64,000 bases of DNA from Vandiemenella viatica (GCA_031002005.1 JARYHS010008074.1:283527930-283591929), one strand, 5' to 3'; counted from the first letter of the stretch, positions 1 to 12,233 are shown. A program made the numbers and translations. Notes: generated by a model from the letters alone, not told the origin.

Positions 1-639
1 AAACTAATATGCAACTTACAGCAAAGAAATTACAAAATGCATGTTAAGATTATGATGAAATAAGCTTTAATCAAGTTTATAAATTAATAAATTTCTAATA
101 AATTTACTTTTGTTTTCACACAATACAGTGAATATTGAAACATTTTCCCTTTTCATATATTAAACATAAAATAAAAAACTACTATACCCCAGAAAACCGA
201 CAAGGTCAAAAAGAAACATTACCACCTTAGTATTATGAATTACTGACATATAAATATATATTTTAACTTAATTTGTTTTTATACATTATAGCACATTAGC
301 AGTTACATCAGAGAAAGATTGCCAAATTGTTAGCTCAATTACTTATTAGATTTCAGGTATAATGTTGAATGAGGAAGACTCACCCCCCCCCCCCCCACTT
401 TTATGAAAGCTACATGTAAAAGACAAGTTAAAGATGAAACATTTTCCATAGGTTTAAGAAATACATGAAATACAACTTTTTCAACATCTTTCAGGTTACA
501 GCACTAGTTCCTATTGGGCATATTTGATCAAATATTTTCTTATATGAGTAAAGTTTACTTACCAGATGAGCTGCAACATGTTATAAGGGTAAACATAAAA
601 CATACTGGTAAGAGTTGTTAATATGTATGCAGGTTAAAT

Positions 640-3132
640 AAAAAAACATACACTTTTTAAATGATATTTTTTTTTATTTTCACATTGTTTAAAAACAAAG
701 GTCAATTCTCTTTTAAATCTTTCAATAGAGCCTTAATTTTACTTTCAATATCCTCAAATTCAGCTTTTTTAACTTTAGCGGTTTGTCGAAAACTATTGGA
801 CTGTGTGATGTATCCCCTATAACCTCAGCTTTATCTGCTAGTTTATCAGCATTATCTTCAACATCTTTAATTGCAGTTTCTAGATGTGCCTTTTTACACT
901 TCAAATCTTCCAAATCATCTAAAATAGATTTGTGTTTCACTCCCTGAATCCCTGTATTCTTTGCATTTTTTTTTTCTCTTCCAGGTACGCAATATACAGC
1001 CATAGCTGCATACATCCTTAACTCCTTAGCTATCAACAACTTATTTTTGCTGTTTATGAAATGTTGATTGACTAATCTTTGAGGCATTAAAGATTTTCAA
1101 CTTCCAACTGCTTGTTCACAGAGGAGCCTCGTTCAACATCTGCTTGTCCATGTGATAACAGCAACAATATTTTTACTACTTTGTGTACTCTGTTATAATC
1201 TTCTTTGCCCAGATACTTCTCTAAAAAGATATCTAATCATGAATGCTCATCATGTGGATTAAATGAGCTGAAGTTGTTCGAAGCATTTGAGGCAACTTGT
1301 TATAAAAAAACTGTGATATTGTATAAGAATTTCATCACAGTCTCCTTCTCAAATTAAATTTATTTTTGACAAGTGAATCAGAAGATATTTCATCTTTTCA
1401 TAACAATTGCTAATATTTAGCGCGATCTGTCTAGGATCAAGGCAAGTCATACTTCTTACAACTCTATAATTTATAGGAGATTTGCCCAGTACATGCTTAT
1501 TCATCGAAAAAATGAAGTCTTTGACCTCCTTTTTCATCTCGAAAACTTCTTTTTCAGACACTTTTGTGTTGAATATCATAGCCTTGATAAGTTGATTGCC
1601 TGCAACTCCTAAACTGGTGTTGCCACTTCTTGTACAATAGTCAATACTTTTGTGTGTTCTTTCTCAAAAACATTGAAGATAACAATAAAATTTGTAATAA
1701 AATATCTTATATCTATCTTTCACTTCCTACTGAATTGTTAAAAAGGAATTACATGTAGGTTTAGGCAAAGAGCCCTGTTCCACATGCTGTATGTAGCTTT
1801 TAACATCGTTCATATTTTTAATGCCGTTTCTGCTGCAGGTAAATTTTCCAACCACCTATGCGAATAAAATTTTGAGGACATTTTTTTACAAGTGAAATTA
1901 TTGAGGAAATCCTCTCTTCTCACGGGTGAATCTTTAAATAACCAAAATAAGGAAACTAGGACTGAATCAAGGTGCCAGCCAGAAGGTTGGCAACCATGTT
2001 TAAATGCATTATTTACAACATGTTCCCACATCCAACATTTCACAATTAAATCCAGTTCTTAATTTCATTTTCAACATATTGAAAATTTCAAATTAACGGA
2101 TGGACCATCCATTGAAACCTGTATCACTTTATGGAGAGATCTCAACTGCTTCCAAAAAATGTTCAATCAAATCTTCAGCTTTGGTATTGTCCATAAAAAC
2201 AGAAGTTAAATATGAGGTTACAATTGTGTTTGAACATTCATTCCAGTATCACACATGGACATCGAGTTGTTTACTTTGTAAGAAGTTGTTTAAATTCTCA
2301 TCAAACAATAAAACATAATGACTGCAATTTTTCCGAGAGTCATTCAACAAATTTCTATAAAATGGTGCAAGGCCAAAACAAAGCAGATAAGTACATTTTG
2401 TAGACCCACAGGCTGTCACTAAACATTTCTTGGAATAACAAATTGATGTCTTTGCAAGAATTATACGAGTAATGACTAGTCACACACTTCACAGTCCACC
2501 TTATTTCAGCATCAAGTACCGAGTTCTTGAGAACTGTCAAAGTGTTTGTTGTACTTGGAGGAGGAACAGCAAAATCCAAAGAATTAGCCGATACAACAGC
2601 AACATCTGATGTCTCCCGAGTTCAAAATCTTTACAGCAAAGACTGCAATATCCTTTGTATTTATCACGGGATGGAGCGAGCAAATGTTTATAATCTTCGT
2701 TATTTAACCATAATATATTAAATTTACACTTTCCCATTGTAAATCATACAAAAAATAAAATAATAAAAATAAAAATAGTGAAAGTAAATTAAGCTGTAAT
2801 ATACAATAAAACAATATATACATAAGAAACTAGTGAGAAATTGCCAAGAAATGTAAGACGCAGGCATGTACGAAGCAGAACTACATAAGAGAGGTTCTGA
2901 GCAAGGACTCTACTACTTGCTTGAAATATCACTCACACTTGGTCAAGGTCGAGCCAGAGAGAAATCCGATCGGCGCGTTGCCGGGAAAGTAATTTATTAC
3001 GCCGTATCTCGGTGTTAAAAAATCAGGCTTCTTAAAAGCCTTTAAGGCTTTTGCACAAATTTTAGGGCCTTTTAAGGGCCCTTAAAAATCAAAAGGAAAA
3101 TTAAGGCCTTTTTAAGGCCCGTGGTAACCCTG
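640..3132 (-). mobile_element. Decayed hAT-type element 1
   Basis: The right end at 3132 reads, on the minus strand, CAGGGTTACCACGGGCCTT, a terminal inverted repeat of the CAGGGTT..CC class used by some hAT elements. It is followed inwards by AAGGCC/GGGCCC-rich sub-terminal repeats (3026-3120). Transposase remnants occupy 722-2737 on the minus strand. The left terminus was not found (640 is approximate), and no 8-bp duplication could be matched. Confidence 0.6.
722..2737 (-). pseudogene. hAT-like transposase with N-terminal zinc finger, broken
   Basis: Successive minus-strand pieces follow the order of a domesticated-type zinc-finger hAT transposase. At 2737 there is an ATG with FNILWLNNEDYKHLLAPS and a CSLCCKDFELGRH finger. 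At 2355-2579 comes AEIRWTVKCVTSHYSYNSC. At 1810-2043 comes SPVRREDFLNNF followed by FYSHRWLENLPAAE. At 1349-1579 comes a segment with KSPINYRVVRSMTCLDPR, and at 722-1087 a Lys-rich C-terminal part. Frames shift between pieces and stops intervene, so no functional protein is made. Confidence 0.6.
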
Positions 3133-3288
3133 CAGAGCATAGATAAATATCAAAACCTCTGTTAGGTGGGAAGAGCAAAATAATATAATTAATGAATTTA
3201 GCAAACAGTGAAATCGAAGGTGCTAAGTAACAAAAAGGAATTATATATATATATTATCAGATACTTCAATAACACTATTGTGCAGGCA

Positions 3289-3997
3289 CAGTAGAACTCC
3301 AATTGTCATAACTCTGACTATCCGACTTTCCGAATTGCTGAATATCCGAATCGGTTCTTAATTAAGATTGAAATTCAGGAAAATTATTTTGAAAATTCCT
3401 AGATGTTCAGAAAACAGTGCTAAAGATATGGAGAGTGGGTGGTGTGCGATTCGTCACAGCCTGGGTATGAAATTCTAAATGATGAACTTATTGAAAGTGT
3501 GAGAGAAAAAGTGTTGAGGAAAAAAGATTACCTTAATGTCGAAGTTGAGGCAGACACGGGACCATCAGCTAGTCAAGCATTTGCCGGCCTTGAAACTGCA
3601 TTGAAGTGGATGGAGCGTCAGCCCGAGTGTAACCACATGCAACTTCTCACTGTCAAGCGGATACACGACATGGCTGCCCGAAAACGGATGTATGCAGTCA
3701 AACAGTTTACTTTGACCGAAATATTAAGCAAGCAATGACTTTCATTTACAGTACGTACATACTGTACTAATGTACAGGACTTCTAAGTATGTTTAACATG
3801 TAAAAGTGTTGCCTTTTTATTTAATTAATTAAAAGCTCCTTTTTGTTAAAAATAGTTTTTTTCTCCAATTTTCAATATACATAAAGTTATTAATTAAAAT
3901 AGACCTTTTTTTTTTGAAAAAATTCCAACTACCCGAATTTTTTTGATACCTGCATAGGATCCGGTCCAAATTGATTCGGATAATTGGAATTTTACTG
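3289..3997 (+). mobile_element. Internally deleted Tigger/pogo-like element
   Basis: The left end CAGTAGAACTCCAATTGTC and the inverted right end CAGTAAAATTCCAATTATC form matching terminal repeats; both continue into 'TCCGAAT' sub-terminal repeats. The right end is followed by TA, the pogo/Tc1 target; the left flank has CA, a one-base change. Length 709 bp is far below a full Tigger (over 2 kb), so most of the transposase gene is deleted. Confidence 0.8.
3439..3738 (+). pseudogene. Tigger/jerky-like transposase C-terminal remnant
   Basis: Open frame of 99 codons inside the Tigger element. It has the 'ASQAFAGLETALKWMERQPE' and 'AARKRMYAVKQFTLTEILSK' patterns seen at the C-terminus of pogo/Tigger and jerky-type transposases. 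The DDE catalytic domain and the CENP-B-type DNA-binding domain are missing, so this is a residue of an autonomous parent. Confidence 0.7.
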
Positions 3998-4239
3998 TAT
4001 TGATGGTATGTCCGTAAGAGGGTTATCAAATAATGTGGCAAATTGGATCTTCCCTGATTTACATAGGCCATAAAACATTAAATGAAGAAATAATATATTT
4101 GGGATGAAAAATCGTACAAATTTATTACAACAAAAAGGGATTTTGAAAGACTAGATAGTGTAAAATATGGCCCAGCATTTTCTCATGATATGAAGAATGT
4201 TACTGATGAGGTATCACAAACTAATGATTTTTTTATTTC

Positions 4240-4680
4240 CAGAAAACATTTGATGCTCTTCCACACAAATGCCTCTTATAAAGTATCTGAGCCTATGGCA
4301 TATAACAACAGATTTCTAAATGGATAAAAGATTTTCTGATCTGGATGGTCTCAATGTCATAAGGGGAAAATCTAGAAGATGAATCAAGCATCCCACAAGG
4401 AGGAATAATGGGGTTATTTCTATTCCTGTTATTTATAAATGATCTCATTTATAAATAACAGAAATGAAAATGATCCCAGAGACTTTGTTAATAGCCACTT
4501 AAAATTTTCGATGATGAAGTTGAACGAAGAAATTAAGGTTCCCTGCTGATTTTTAAGAGATTCAAAATGGTGTGATAAATGACAGCATAAACTAAATTGC
4601 AATAAGTGCAGGTAGTAAACACAATGAATAAGATAATCTCACTTACCTATGAGTATAAAGTAAGGCATTTAACTTTTGGG
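4240..4680 (+). pseudogene. LINE reverse-transcriptase fragment
   Basis: Translation in shifting frames gives FDALPHKCLL, then WIKDFL, then SIPQGGIMGLFLFLLFINDL, the order of RT motifs A to B in CR1/L2-type LINEs. A degraded 'CDKWQHKLNCNKC' region follows. Stops and frameshifts are frequent. Only the middle of the RT is present. Confidence 0.65.
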
Positions 4681-4974
4681 AATGTAGAATCTTTTAAGGT
4701 AGAATAGTACAAAACAACATGAAATTGAATTGGCACACAGCATTGTTGTTGGAAAGGCTTGTAGTTAAATTTTGAAGAAATGTTAAAGATCTTTAAAGGC
4801 AATAGGTTATAAAACTCTTGTGCATCCTTATCTGTAGTATTGTTGTACTGTAAGTGATCTGTATGCAAGGGATTGATTAATGATATCAAGAAAGTGTAAA
4901 GAAGAATTAAGTGATTTGTGTTCTTGAGTAACAATTCTGTTATATAATATTTTATGCCTTCAGCAGGCGTCATA

Positions 4975-5640
4975 TTAACCAAATATTGCACTTACTTTTT
5001 CAGGATTCACACTGCTTTGATTGATGTATTACTACCGACGTTTCAGTGCCCAATATTTCATTTAAGCTTTATTGAAATTTTTTGAAAATTTATATCAATT
5101 CCCTTATTTTCTGTTCTAGGAAACCTTTTGGTTGTGGTATTACTTCTGTCTTCTCCCATTGAATTTTATGATCTTCTTCTATCTGATGTTCTGCTACAGT
5201 TGTTTTTGATGTTTGACCAAGTCTTGCGTGACGACAGTGTTCTTTTAGTCTTACAGTAACTGCTAGGGAGGTCTTGTCAATATACACCTTTCCACAATTG
5301 CAGGGAATACTCCACTTGCTTGTAATGGTGGTCTGAGATCCTTCGCTAATGTTAAAATGTCTCTTATTTTCTTCTTACTACTAAAGATGGTTGGATATTG
5401 ACTTTCATCAGCACTTTTCCTATTCTGTAAGTGACTCCTTTTATGTAAGGTAAAAAAGCCTTCATCTTTTGTTCTGTTTCTTTGTACCTCGTTATTGTTA
5501 CTCTTCTTACTGCTTAAAGCGCCGGCTATCATTCATCTACTAAACTCATTCTTCTGTAGGACCCCGTGGAAGTATTTCCTTTCTTCTTGTATGTGCTCTT
5601 TATCTGCTACTCTTTCTTCTCAACAAAATAAGGTTCTGAT
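4975..5640 (-). mobile_element. Penelope-like element 3' part with GIY-YIG endonuclease, copy 1
   Basis: On the minus strand the end of an RT region (IRDILTLAKDLRPPLQ) runs into SIPCNCGKVYIDKTSLAV and TVRLKEHCRHARLG, the core of the GIY-YIG endonuclease that follows RT in Penelope-like elements. It continues with TVAEHQIEEDHKIQWEKTEV. The 3' non-coding end near 5020-5050 carries 'gggcactgaaacgtcggtag', a motif shared with copy 2 at 7098. One frameshift lies near 5285. The element is 5'-truncated, as is usual for PLEs. Confidence 0.7.
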
Positions 5641-6139
5641 GAAAAGAAAATAGGGAAAATTAACATATATTGTCTAAAGAAAATTTACACATATGGACCT
5701 CTACTTAAATGCTGTATCACATCACCACCCAGCTCAAAAAAGTGCTCTGATCTAAACTTTTAACTTTTGTATATTCATCAATTTCATTCTTCGTCAAAAT
5801 ATTATGAATGTGTGTTGGATAATCCTCCCCTATACTAATAAAGTAATCGCTCAATTACTTTCAATTCACTGGAAATTGGCGCACTTTCATAATTGCTACC
5901 ACTGTCTATAACTAATTTAATTGAATATCAAAAGAAAGAACAGCTTCCCAGTGAAAATAACTAAGAAAACAAAACAAAGCAAAGACAGATGCACGAGCAA
6001 ACATTTGTTTGACTTTGTCAATTTTGACACTACATAACATTTCTGAAGTGGCATTTAGGTAAATTCACATCACATCACTCAAAAGATATATCAATGTGGT
6101 TTCACAGATTTTACAAAGAGAGGAATTTGTTTGTTATTA

Positions 6140-6307
6140 TTCGGTATAGTAATAGCCAACCAGTTGCTTAAAATTTTAATTTAGTGATCTTAACTGCAGT
6201 TTCGACAAACATAACTACATTTATGGGACAAGCTTATGTTTGTCAAAACTGCAGTTAAGATCAATAAATTAGAAATTTAAGCAACTGGTTGGCTATTATT
6301 ATACCAA
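6140..6307. repeat. Foldback palindrome, about 74-bp arms
   Basis: Arm 6140-6213 is repeated inverted at 6234-6307 with a 20-bp loop. Shared blocks include 'agccaaccagttgctta' against 'taagcaactggttggct', and 'gatcttaactgcagttt' against its complement. Arms differ at a few bases and a small indel. A MITE-like element or the inside of a larger repeat; the following 40 bp recur at 60187. Confidence 0.75.
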
Positions 6308-6779
6308 ATACAAGTTTTACCATTGCTGTAATGCAGCTGTGCTCAAGATTCCGTTTGTTATTAGTTTCTGTGTTACAAAATAATAATAAATTCATTTAAA
6401 AATTATTATTCTACTAATGTCTGTATAGTAAAAAAGAAAAGAAAAGAAGAAGAAGAAGAAAAAAAAAAAAAAGAACAGGTGAATTCCCCATTTGTGCAAA
6501 GGACAATGAGTATTTTGATTTATCGGCAACCACTGATCATACTAATGTCATTTGAAAGGGCTATTGTTACCTAACAACTTTTGTTAAGAAGGAAATATTA
6601 AATTCCATTTAGAAACGACAAAAATGATTAAGTCCTAATAAAACTGTCATAACAAACAAAATAGGGTGTGCAGTAGCGGTGGTAAGGTGTGCGAATAATC
6701 TGTTCGTTTAAATTCCATACACGAACTAAAAGAGTGACCTAATTTCCGAGGGAGCTGTGAACCAAACTGAGCGCTCCCA

Positions 6780-7170
6780 GTTGCAAGTCTAGAGAAGACA
6801 GAAGTAATAGCACAACCGAAAGGTTTCCTAGAACATAAAATATGGGAATCGATAGAAATTTTCATCCAACCAAAAATTTTAATAAAGGCAGCTGCTATGA
6901 CTTAGTGAAATGTGGAAATGTGCACTTGTGGACAATCGCAACACAAAATCTGCAACATCATCATCTCTGGAACAGCCGACTTCCGCTGCTGGTAACCAAA
7001 ACAATTAGCTCAGCAAGAAGAAAAACGACGGAGTGGTGTGAAAACTGTCACAAGTGATACTTCACTTCTAAACAGCCATGATGAATGCCCCAGGTTGGGC
7101 ACCGAAATGTCGGTAGCAATACATCGATCATAGCAACGCGAATCCTGAAAAAGTAAGTGGAATATTTGAT
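6780..7170 (+). mobile_element. Penelope-like element 3' end, copy 2 (opposite strand to copy 1)
   Basis: 6787-6840 is the inverse of copy 1 at 5100-5155 (encoding EKTEV..QPKGFLE). The shared 3' non-coding end follows, including 'gggcaccgaaatgtcggtag' (7098). Only the last coding residues and the 3' tail remain. It points away from copy 1, so the two 3' ends face outwards. Confidence 0.6.
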
Positions 7171-8189
7171 TAACAGTTCTGTTATTTACAAATGCACTAA
7201 GCTACTACTTACATCAATGTCTTTGGGTCGTAATGATAGGATAGCTAATATCAGCTGCACTGATACCTACTGATGCCTATATGAAAACACCACAATTTCC
7301 AATAACAATGAATAGACTTTATATAGAACAAAATAAAAAGAAACAGGATTCCGTGTATTAGCCAAACAGAGATAAAATAAATAGCAAATTTACTCAAGTA
7401 ACAAATATGCTACACAATGGTGAAATGTGAAAGAACACAGTTATCATCAAATCAAATGTGCAAATATAATATCATATTCGCAATGCCAAATATTGTTCAA
7501 CAAATATATAAGTAATTAATAAAACACCCTGTGGATTATCCACCTGTTTGCAAATTCTTTTAAGGACATTAACTGACGAGTAAAAGAGGCACCACCTTGG
7601 CTGTCCCTCCTGGGAATGCCTGTCATTGAGGTAAATTGTGTACTTCGTGCATTGGCCTCTACAGTTATCTTTGGAACCATTGATGAAGAGGTGTTTTATT
7701 TTGAAGACCAACCTATTCAACTTTGAGTGTTTGCTAAGATGATGACATTATTCAAATACAATAAAAACAATCTCTTTATATGGTATCATTTGAAGATATC
7801 AAGGAACACTGGACCATTAAAGGTGGTGTCACTTGACGGTAAGAAACTTGAGTGTGTAGGGAGTAATTACTTGCGAAATAAAGTAACCACCAATGAAAAA
7901 AAGGAAGAAATAGGATAGAGAATAACAAACTCTGGACAATTTTATCACCTGATTAAAGATATAATCTATATGTGAAACATGGGGAAAGAAGCCAAATTCT
8001 TGTTCAATGACATGTCTAACCAACCAAGCTCTGAAAACTGGGCATTGAAAAAGAGAATAAAGCAAACTGCAGGTGGCAATGGAGAGTTTCTCGAGAACCA
8101 TAGAAAATGTCAATAGAAAGGGCAGAATCAGAAGTTAAAGCACAAGTGATACCTTACTGGTGACTTTTTAAAACACTAATGAAGAAAAG
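7171..8189. other. Unassigned AT-rich stretch
   Basis: Open frames of 60-95 codons occur on both strands (7472-7720 minus, 7727-7918 plus, 7829-8113 minus), but none shows a family motif. 7500-7720 is somewhat GC-richer than its surroundings and could be old LINE sequence. I see no confident gene. Confidence 0.4.
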
Positions 8190-8400
8190 ATTGTGATGAC
8201 TAGGAATGCCATGAAAATGGAGGAGGGAAGAGATTAGCACCCCTGAATAAAGGAGAGAGTGATACCTATTGGAAGACCACCGACAAACACAGATGCCAAA
8301 CAAGTTGAATGGAGACAAGTAGTGAAGGAGAAATCCTGGAGAATCTTAAGAATGGAGAGGATGCAGTGGAAATGGTGATTGTTCATTTAAGCAAATATAC
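8190..8400 (+). pseudogene. LINE C-terminal fragment (RTE-like)
   Basis: Reads VIPIGRPPTN followed by an acidic/Trp-rich segment (QVEWRQVV, KEKSWRI). This matches the 'GRPPTRWxDD...W' tail found at the C-terminus of several RTE/BovB-like LINE proteins in arthropods. Short and frame-broken. Confidence 0.4.
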
Positions 8401-8530
8401 CATTACAACAAGATATATAAAAATTTCAAACTAATCAAACAGTTTAATGGCCTGGAATTATGAAGAAATCTATTCTTTCTAATGGCAACCAAGACATCAG
8501 ATGTATTTGTTTGTTGTGAAACTATGGTTA

Positions 8531-10905
8531 CTCTTGGGCATAGGTGTCAAACTCAATTTTGCAGAGGGCCGTATATTAAATTTAGAATGTGTAGGCGGGC
8601 CAGATTCAAATAAAAAAAATGTACTAAATTATTATAACATTTTATTTATTTAATTGTATAGTATATCATATACGGTTGTTAAAAATCATATCAAATTTAT
8701 AAAAGAGGGTAATTATTTTGAGCTCGAGGATCCAGATACCTAATTTCTCCTGTTTTTGACAAGCTCATTGATGTCAGGTATCATATTTGTTGTAATTATT
8801 TTAAGAAATGATTGGAGATGTTCATTTGTAAGTCTTGTGCGATGTTTGTTCTTATTTATTTTCATGACGGAAAACATCTATTCACATAAATAGGTGCTAC
8901 CAAACATGCTCAGAATGCGTGCTGCATGCTTTTTTAATTCCGGGTAGTTATCCAAACTCTTGAAATATTGTGCATAACATGTAAGAGCATTAACCTCTTT
9001 AAATTTTTCTTTCAAAATACTGTCCGATTGAAGATCTATCATTTGCAAATGAACTGGTGCCTGTGAAGCTTCAAAATTGAATGGACTGTTGAAAATTGGG
9101 AATTCAATTTCTTCATTTTGTGGAAGTCTTCAAAACGATTGTTGAATTCTGTGATCAGATTTTGCAGAAGTTGAGAATATTGATCCAATTTTTATTGCCA
9201 AATGATTTTAAATGAGGGAAATGATCCAAAGTTTGATTTTTTACCTGATATTCCCACAGCTGCAACTTTGTTTCAAATACATGAATACATTTGAGTGACA
9301 ATCAGATTTTTACCCTGTAACTTTACATTCAGATCAGTCAAGTGTTTATTCATATCTAGCAAAAAGGCAAAATCAACCCACCAGTCATTGTCATATCAAT
9401 TGGGTTGCCTTTTTCTAACATGAAAGCTTGAATAGGGTCACGTAATGCAAAAAATCTTTCTAAAACTACTACTCGACTGAGCCAATGAACTTCGGTGAAA
9501 TAAGGGACATCAGAAAACTTTTCGTCCAAATCTTGTAAAAACTGCCTGAACTGTCAGTGATTTAGTCCTCTGCTCCTTATAAAATTTACTATTTTAATTA
9601 TAGGTTGCATGATATGGTCCATTTTTAAATGTTTGGATGACAATGATTCCTGATGAATTATACAGTGAAATCCTACAAAATTCCCTGATGTTTTCTGTTT
9701 TAATTTAGTTACAATGCCCGAATGTTTGCCAGCCATGGCAGGAGCGCCATCTGTAGTTGTGCTGCTAAGTATATTCCAGTCGAGTTCATATTCTGCTATC
9801 AAATGCTCAATTGCAGAATAAATATCATTTGCTGTTATAGTACCTGTCAATGGAATGCACTTTAATAGTTCTTCAGTTATTTCAAAGTTACAGTTAATAA
9901 CTCGTATAAAAACAGCAAGTTGAGCTGTATCAACAGTATCAGTGCTCTCGTCAGCAGCCAATGAAAAGTTTGTAAAGTCCTTAATTTTCTCCTTCAATTG
10001 AAGAACCAAATTTTGAGATAAATCATTTATTCTTGAAGTAACAGCGTTTCTTGACAGCGAAATATTTTGAATTATTGACTTTTCAGATGGAAATGAAACA
10101 TCGTCACCTTTCAACATACAGTCTTTAATAAAATCACCATCAGTGAAAGGTTTTGATCTCTTTGCGATTTCTAATGCAATAATAAAACTTGATTTCAGGG
10201 CATCTTTGCTTTCAGTATTAGCTTTAGTAAACTTCGATTGTTGACCTTGAAGTTTAGATTTTAAAGATGACAATGTGTCCATTCTTATTTTTTCAGTGTA
10301 ACAATCGAATTTTGATTTATGATTCGTATCATAGTGTCTCTTCAAGTTAAACTCCTTAAAAACAGCAACTGTTTTATTGAAAATCAAACACAGTGGTTTA
10401 CCTTTCCATTCTATGAAAAAATATGCAATTTACCTTTTAGACTGAAAAACTCTGCACTCACTATCAACTTTATGTTTTAGTGACATTATGCCAAAATCTT
10501 AACAATTATGGAACTCGACACAACAAATATGGATATCGCACACGCACAACACAAATAAATGCACCATACCTTCATAATCGACTCAACTGACTCACGTTGC
10601 ACCAATGCACTCCTTTTATATTGATAAGGATGGTTCTAGTCTAGACTCGAAGCACGTGGAAGATTCCGCTTATTGCTAAGTGATGGAATTACTGTCTATC
10701 TCTCTCGCTTGTCTAGGCATGTGCTGCCCTTGAAATTACTTATAAATGTAGTGTGCGCCTTTTAATACTTCCGTAGAGGAATCGAGTGAAGTCTAAAAAA
10801 CATGATTCTTCTTTCTGTGTCACACTGCGATTGCGGGCCATATTGATAGGGCCCGACGTCCGAATGCGGCCCGCGGGCTGTATCTTTTACATCACTGCTC
10901 TTGGG
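8531..10905 (-). mobile_element. hAT element 2 (GTF2IRD2/Charlie-like), complete ends with 8-bp TSD
   Basis: Perfect 8-bp direct repeat CTCTTGGG at 8531-8538 and 10898-10905 brackets an element of 2359 bp (8539-10897). Its ends are CATAGGTGTCAAACTC and, inverted, CAGTGATGTAAAAGAT; both run into 'GGGCCG..' blocks (8567; 10860-10880). An 8-bp duplication and CA..TG ends are the hallmarks of hAT transposition. The transposase gene runs on the minus strand and is broken. Confidence 0.9.
8740..10450 (-). pseudogene. hAT transposase, GTF2IRD2-like, broken after residue ~277
   Basis: A 277-codon open frame (10387-9554) contains KRHYDTNHKSKF (the end of a BED-type finger region), FTNFSLAADESTDT (catalytic Asp region), TDGAPAMAGKHSGIV and FHCIIHQESLSSK, the classical order of the hAT RNase-H fold. 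After a frameshift near 9554 the protein resumes ([30 protein letters not shown]). Traces of the C-terminal dimerisation region reach 8740. The nearest known relatives are GTF2IRD2 and FAM200/ZBED5-type hAT derivatives. Stops after 9554 make it inactive. Confidence 0.8.
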
Positions 10906-10909
10906 AATA

Positions 10910-12233
10910 CGAGGGTTGTTTTTTAAGTAAGGGCGGTTCGCGTGTATAGTTCCGTAGTTCGCGCGGACGCCGCAACAATCCACCACGCCACTTGCCGGCA
11001 TCCTTCCCATTCACACTGATGCCAGTTGCAGCTCTGTAGCTGACGTGTACGCATCACTGTGCTACTTTATAATGTTTAGGATTATTGAATCGCCCGCCGC
11101 ATGTAAGATACGGTCAGTGATATGTTTTTTGACCGCGAGAAGCCTATCACCTCCAGAAATTCATCGTCAGTTAATAGAAGTTTATGGCTTGAATGCAATG
11201 AGTGAAGGTAAAGTGCGTCAATGGGTTAGAGAGTTAAAAAATGGCCGTCGAAACGTCCATGATGAAGAATGCTCAGGCCGGCACTCTGTGATCACTGATG
11301 ATTTGGTGGCTGCAGTCGAAACAAAGATTCGTGAGGACAGAAGATTCACAATTTCCACTCTTTTCTTTGGAATTTCAAGATCGGTTTTGTACAAAATTGT
11401 GTCTGAAAACCTAAAGTTTAAGAAACTGTATTCTCGGTGGGTACCCACACTCCTCACAGAGGACCACAAAGGGAAGAGATTTGCCACTTCATTGGACTTT
11501 TTGATTCGTTACGAGGAAGAAGGGGATGACATGTTGAGTCAAATTGTCACTGGAGATGAAACATGGGTATCCCATATCACTCCCGAAAGCAAGCGAAAAT
11601 CGATGGAATGGCGATACACAACCTCTCCTGTCAAGATCAAAGCCAAACAGACGCTGTAAAAGCGCAAGATTATGGCAACTGTGTTCTGGGACCGGCGCGG
11701 TGTTTTGCTAGTGGACTTTATGCCACGAGGAACGACAATCAACTCAGATGCCTACTGTGCAACTCTAAAGAAGCTCCGCAGAGCAATTCAAAACAAAAGG
11801 CGCGGTATGCTGACAAAAGGAGTTTTGCTCCTGCACGATAACGCTAGGCCTCACACCTCTCAAAAGACTCGGGATTTGATTGATTCTTTTGGCTGGGAAG
11901 TTTTGGACCATCCACCATACAGCCTCGACCTTGCTCCTAGCGATTTTCACCTTTTCCGGTACCTGAAACACCATCTTGGCGGGCAGCGCTTCAATGACGA
12001 CGATGAAGTGAAAGCGGCCGTGAACTCTTGGCTGTCGGAGCAGGCGGCCGAATTCTTTGAAGAGGGAATTAAAAACTTAGTTGTACGGTATGACAAGTGC
12101 TTAAATAAACAAGGCAACTATGTAGAAAAATAGGTAAAAGTGTGTAGAATCAGAAAATAAAAGTTTTTTTACAAAAGTATTTTCATCTTGTTTTTAAAAG
12201 TAAAAACGGCCCTTACTTAAAAAACAACCCTCG
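10910..12233 (+). mobile_element. Mariner element 1, full length
   Basis: Terminal repeats CGAGGGTTGTTTTTTAAGTA (left) and its exact inverse at the right end (12214-12233) continue to about 26 bp in all. The element is flanked by TA at 10908-10909 and 12234-12235. Its length of 1324 bp is normal for mariner. It begins four bases beyond the end of the hAT 2 target duplication. Confidence 0.95.
11072..12133 (+). pseudogene. Mariner D,D34D transposase with one internal stop
   Basis: From ATG 11072 the frame runs to 12133 with one stop (TAA at 11657-11659); upstream and downstream parts are in the same frame. The N-terminal helix-turn-helix region (SPPEIHRQLIEVYG, SEGKVRQWVRELKNGR) is followed by the catalytic motifs TGDETWVSH, LLHDNARPHTSQ and YSLDLAPSDFHLF. 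Exactly 34 residues separate the second and third Asp, as in mariner D,D34D enzymes. Transposase would bind the terminal repeats and cut and paste at TA. The stop falls after the first catalytic Asp, so the product would lack the second and third. Confidence 0.92.
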
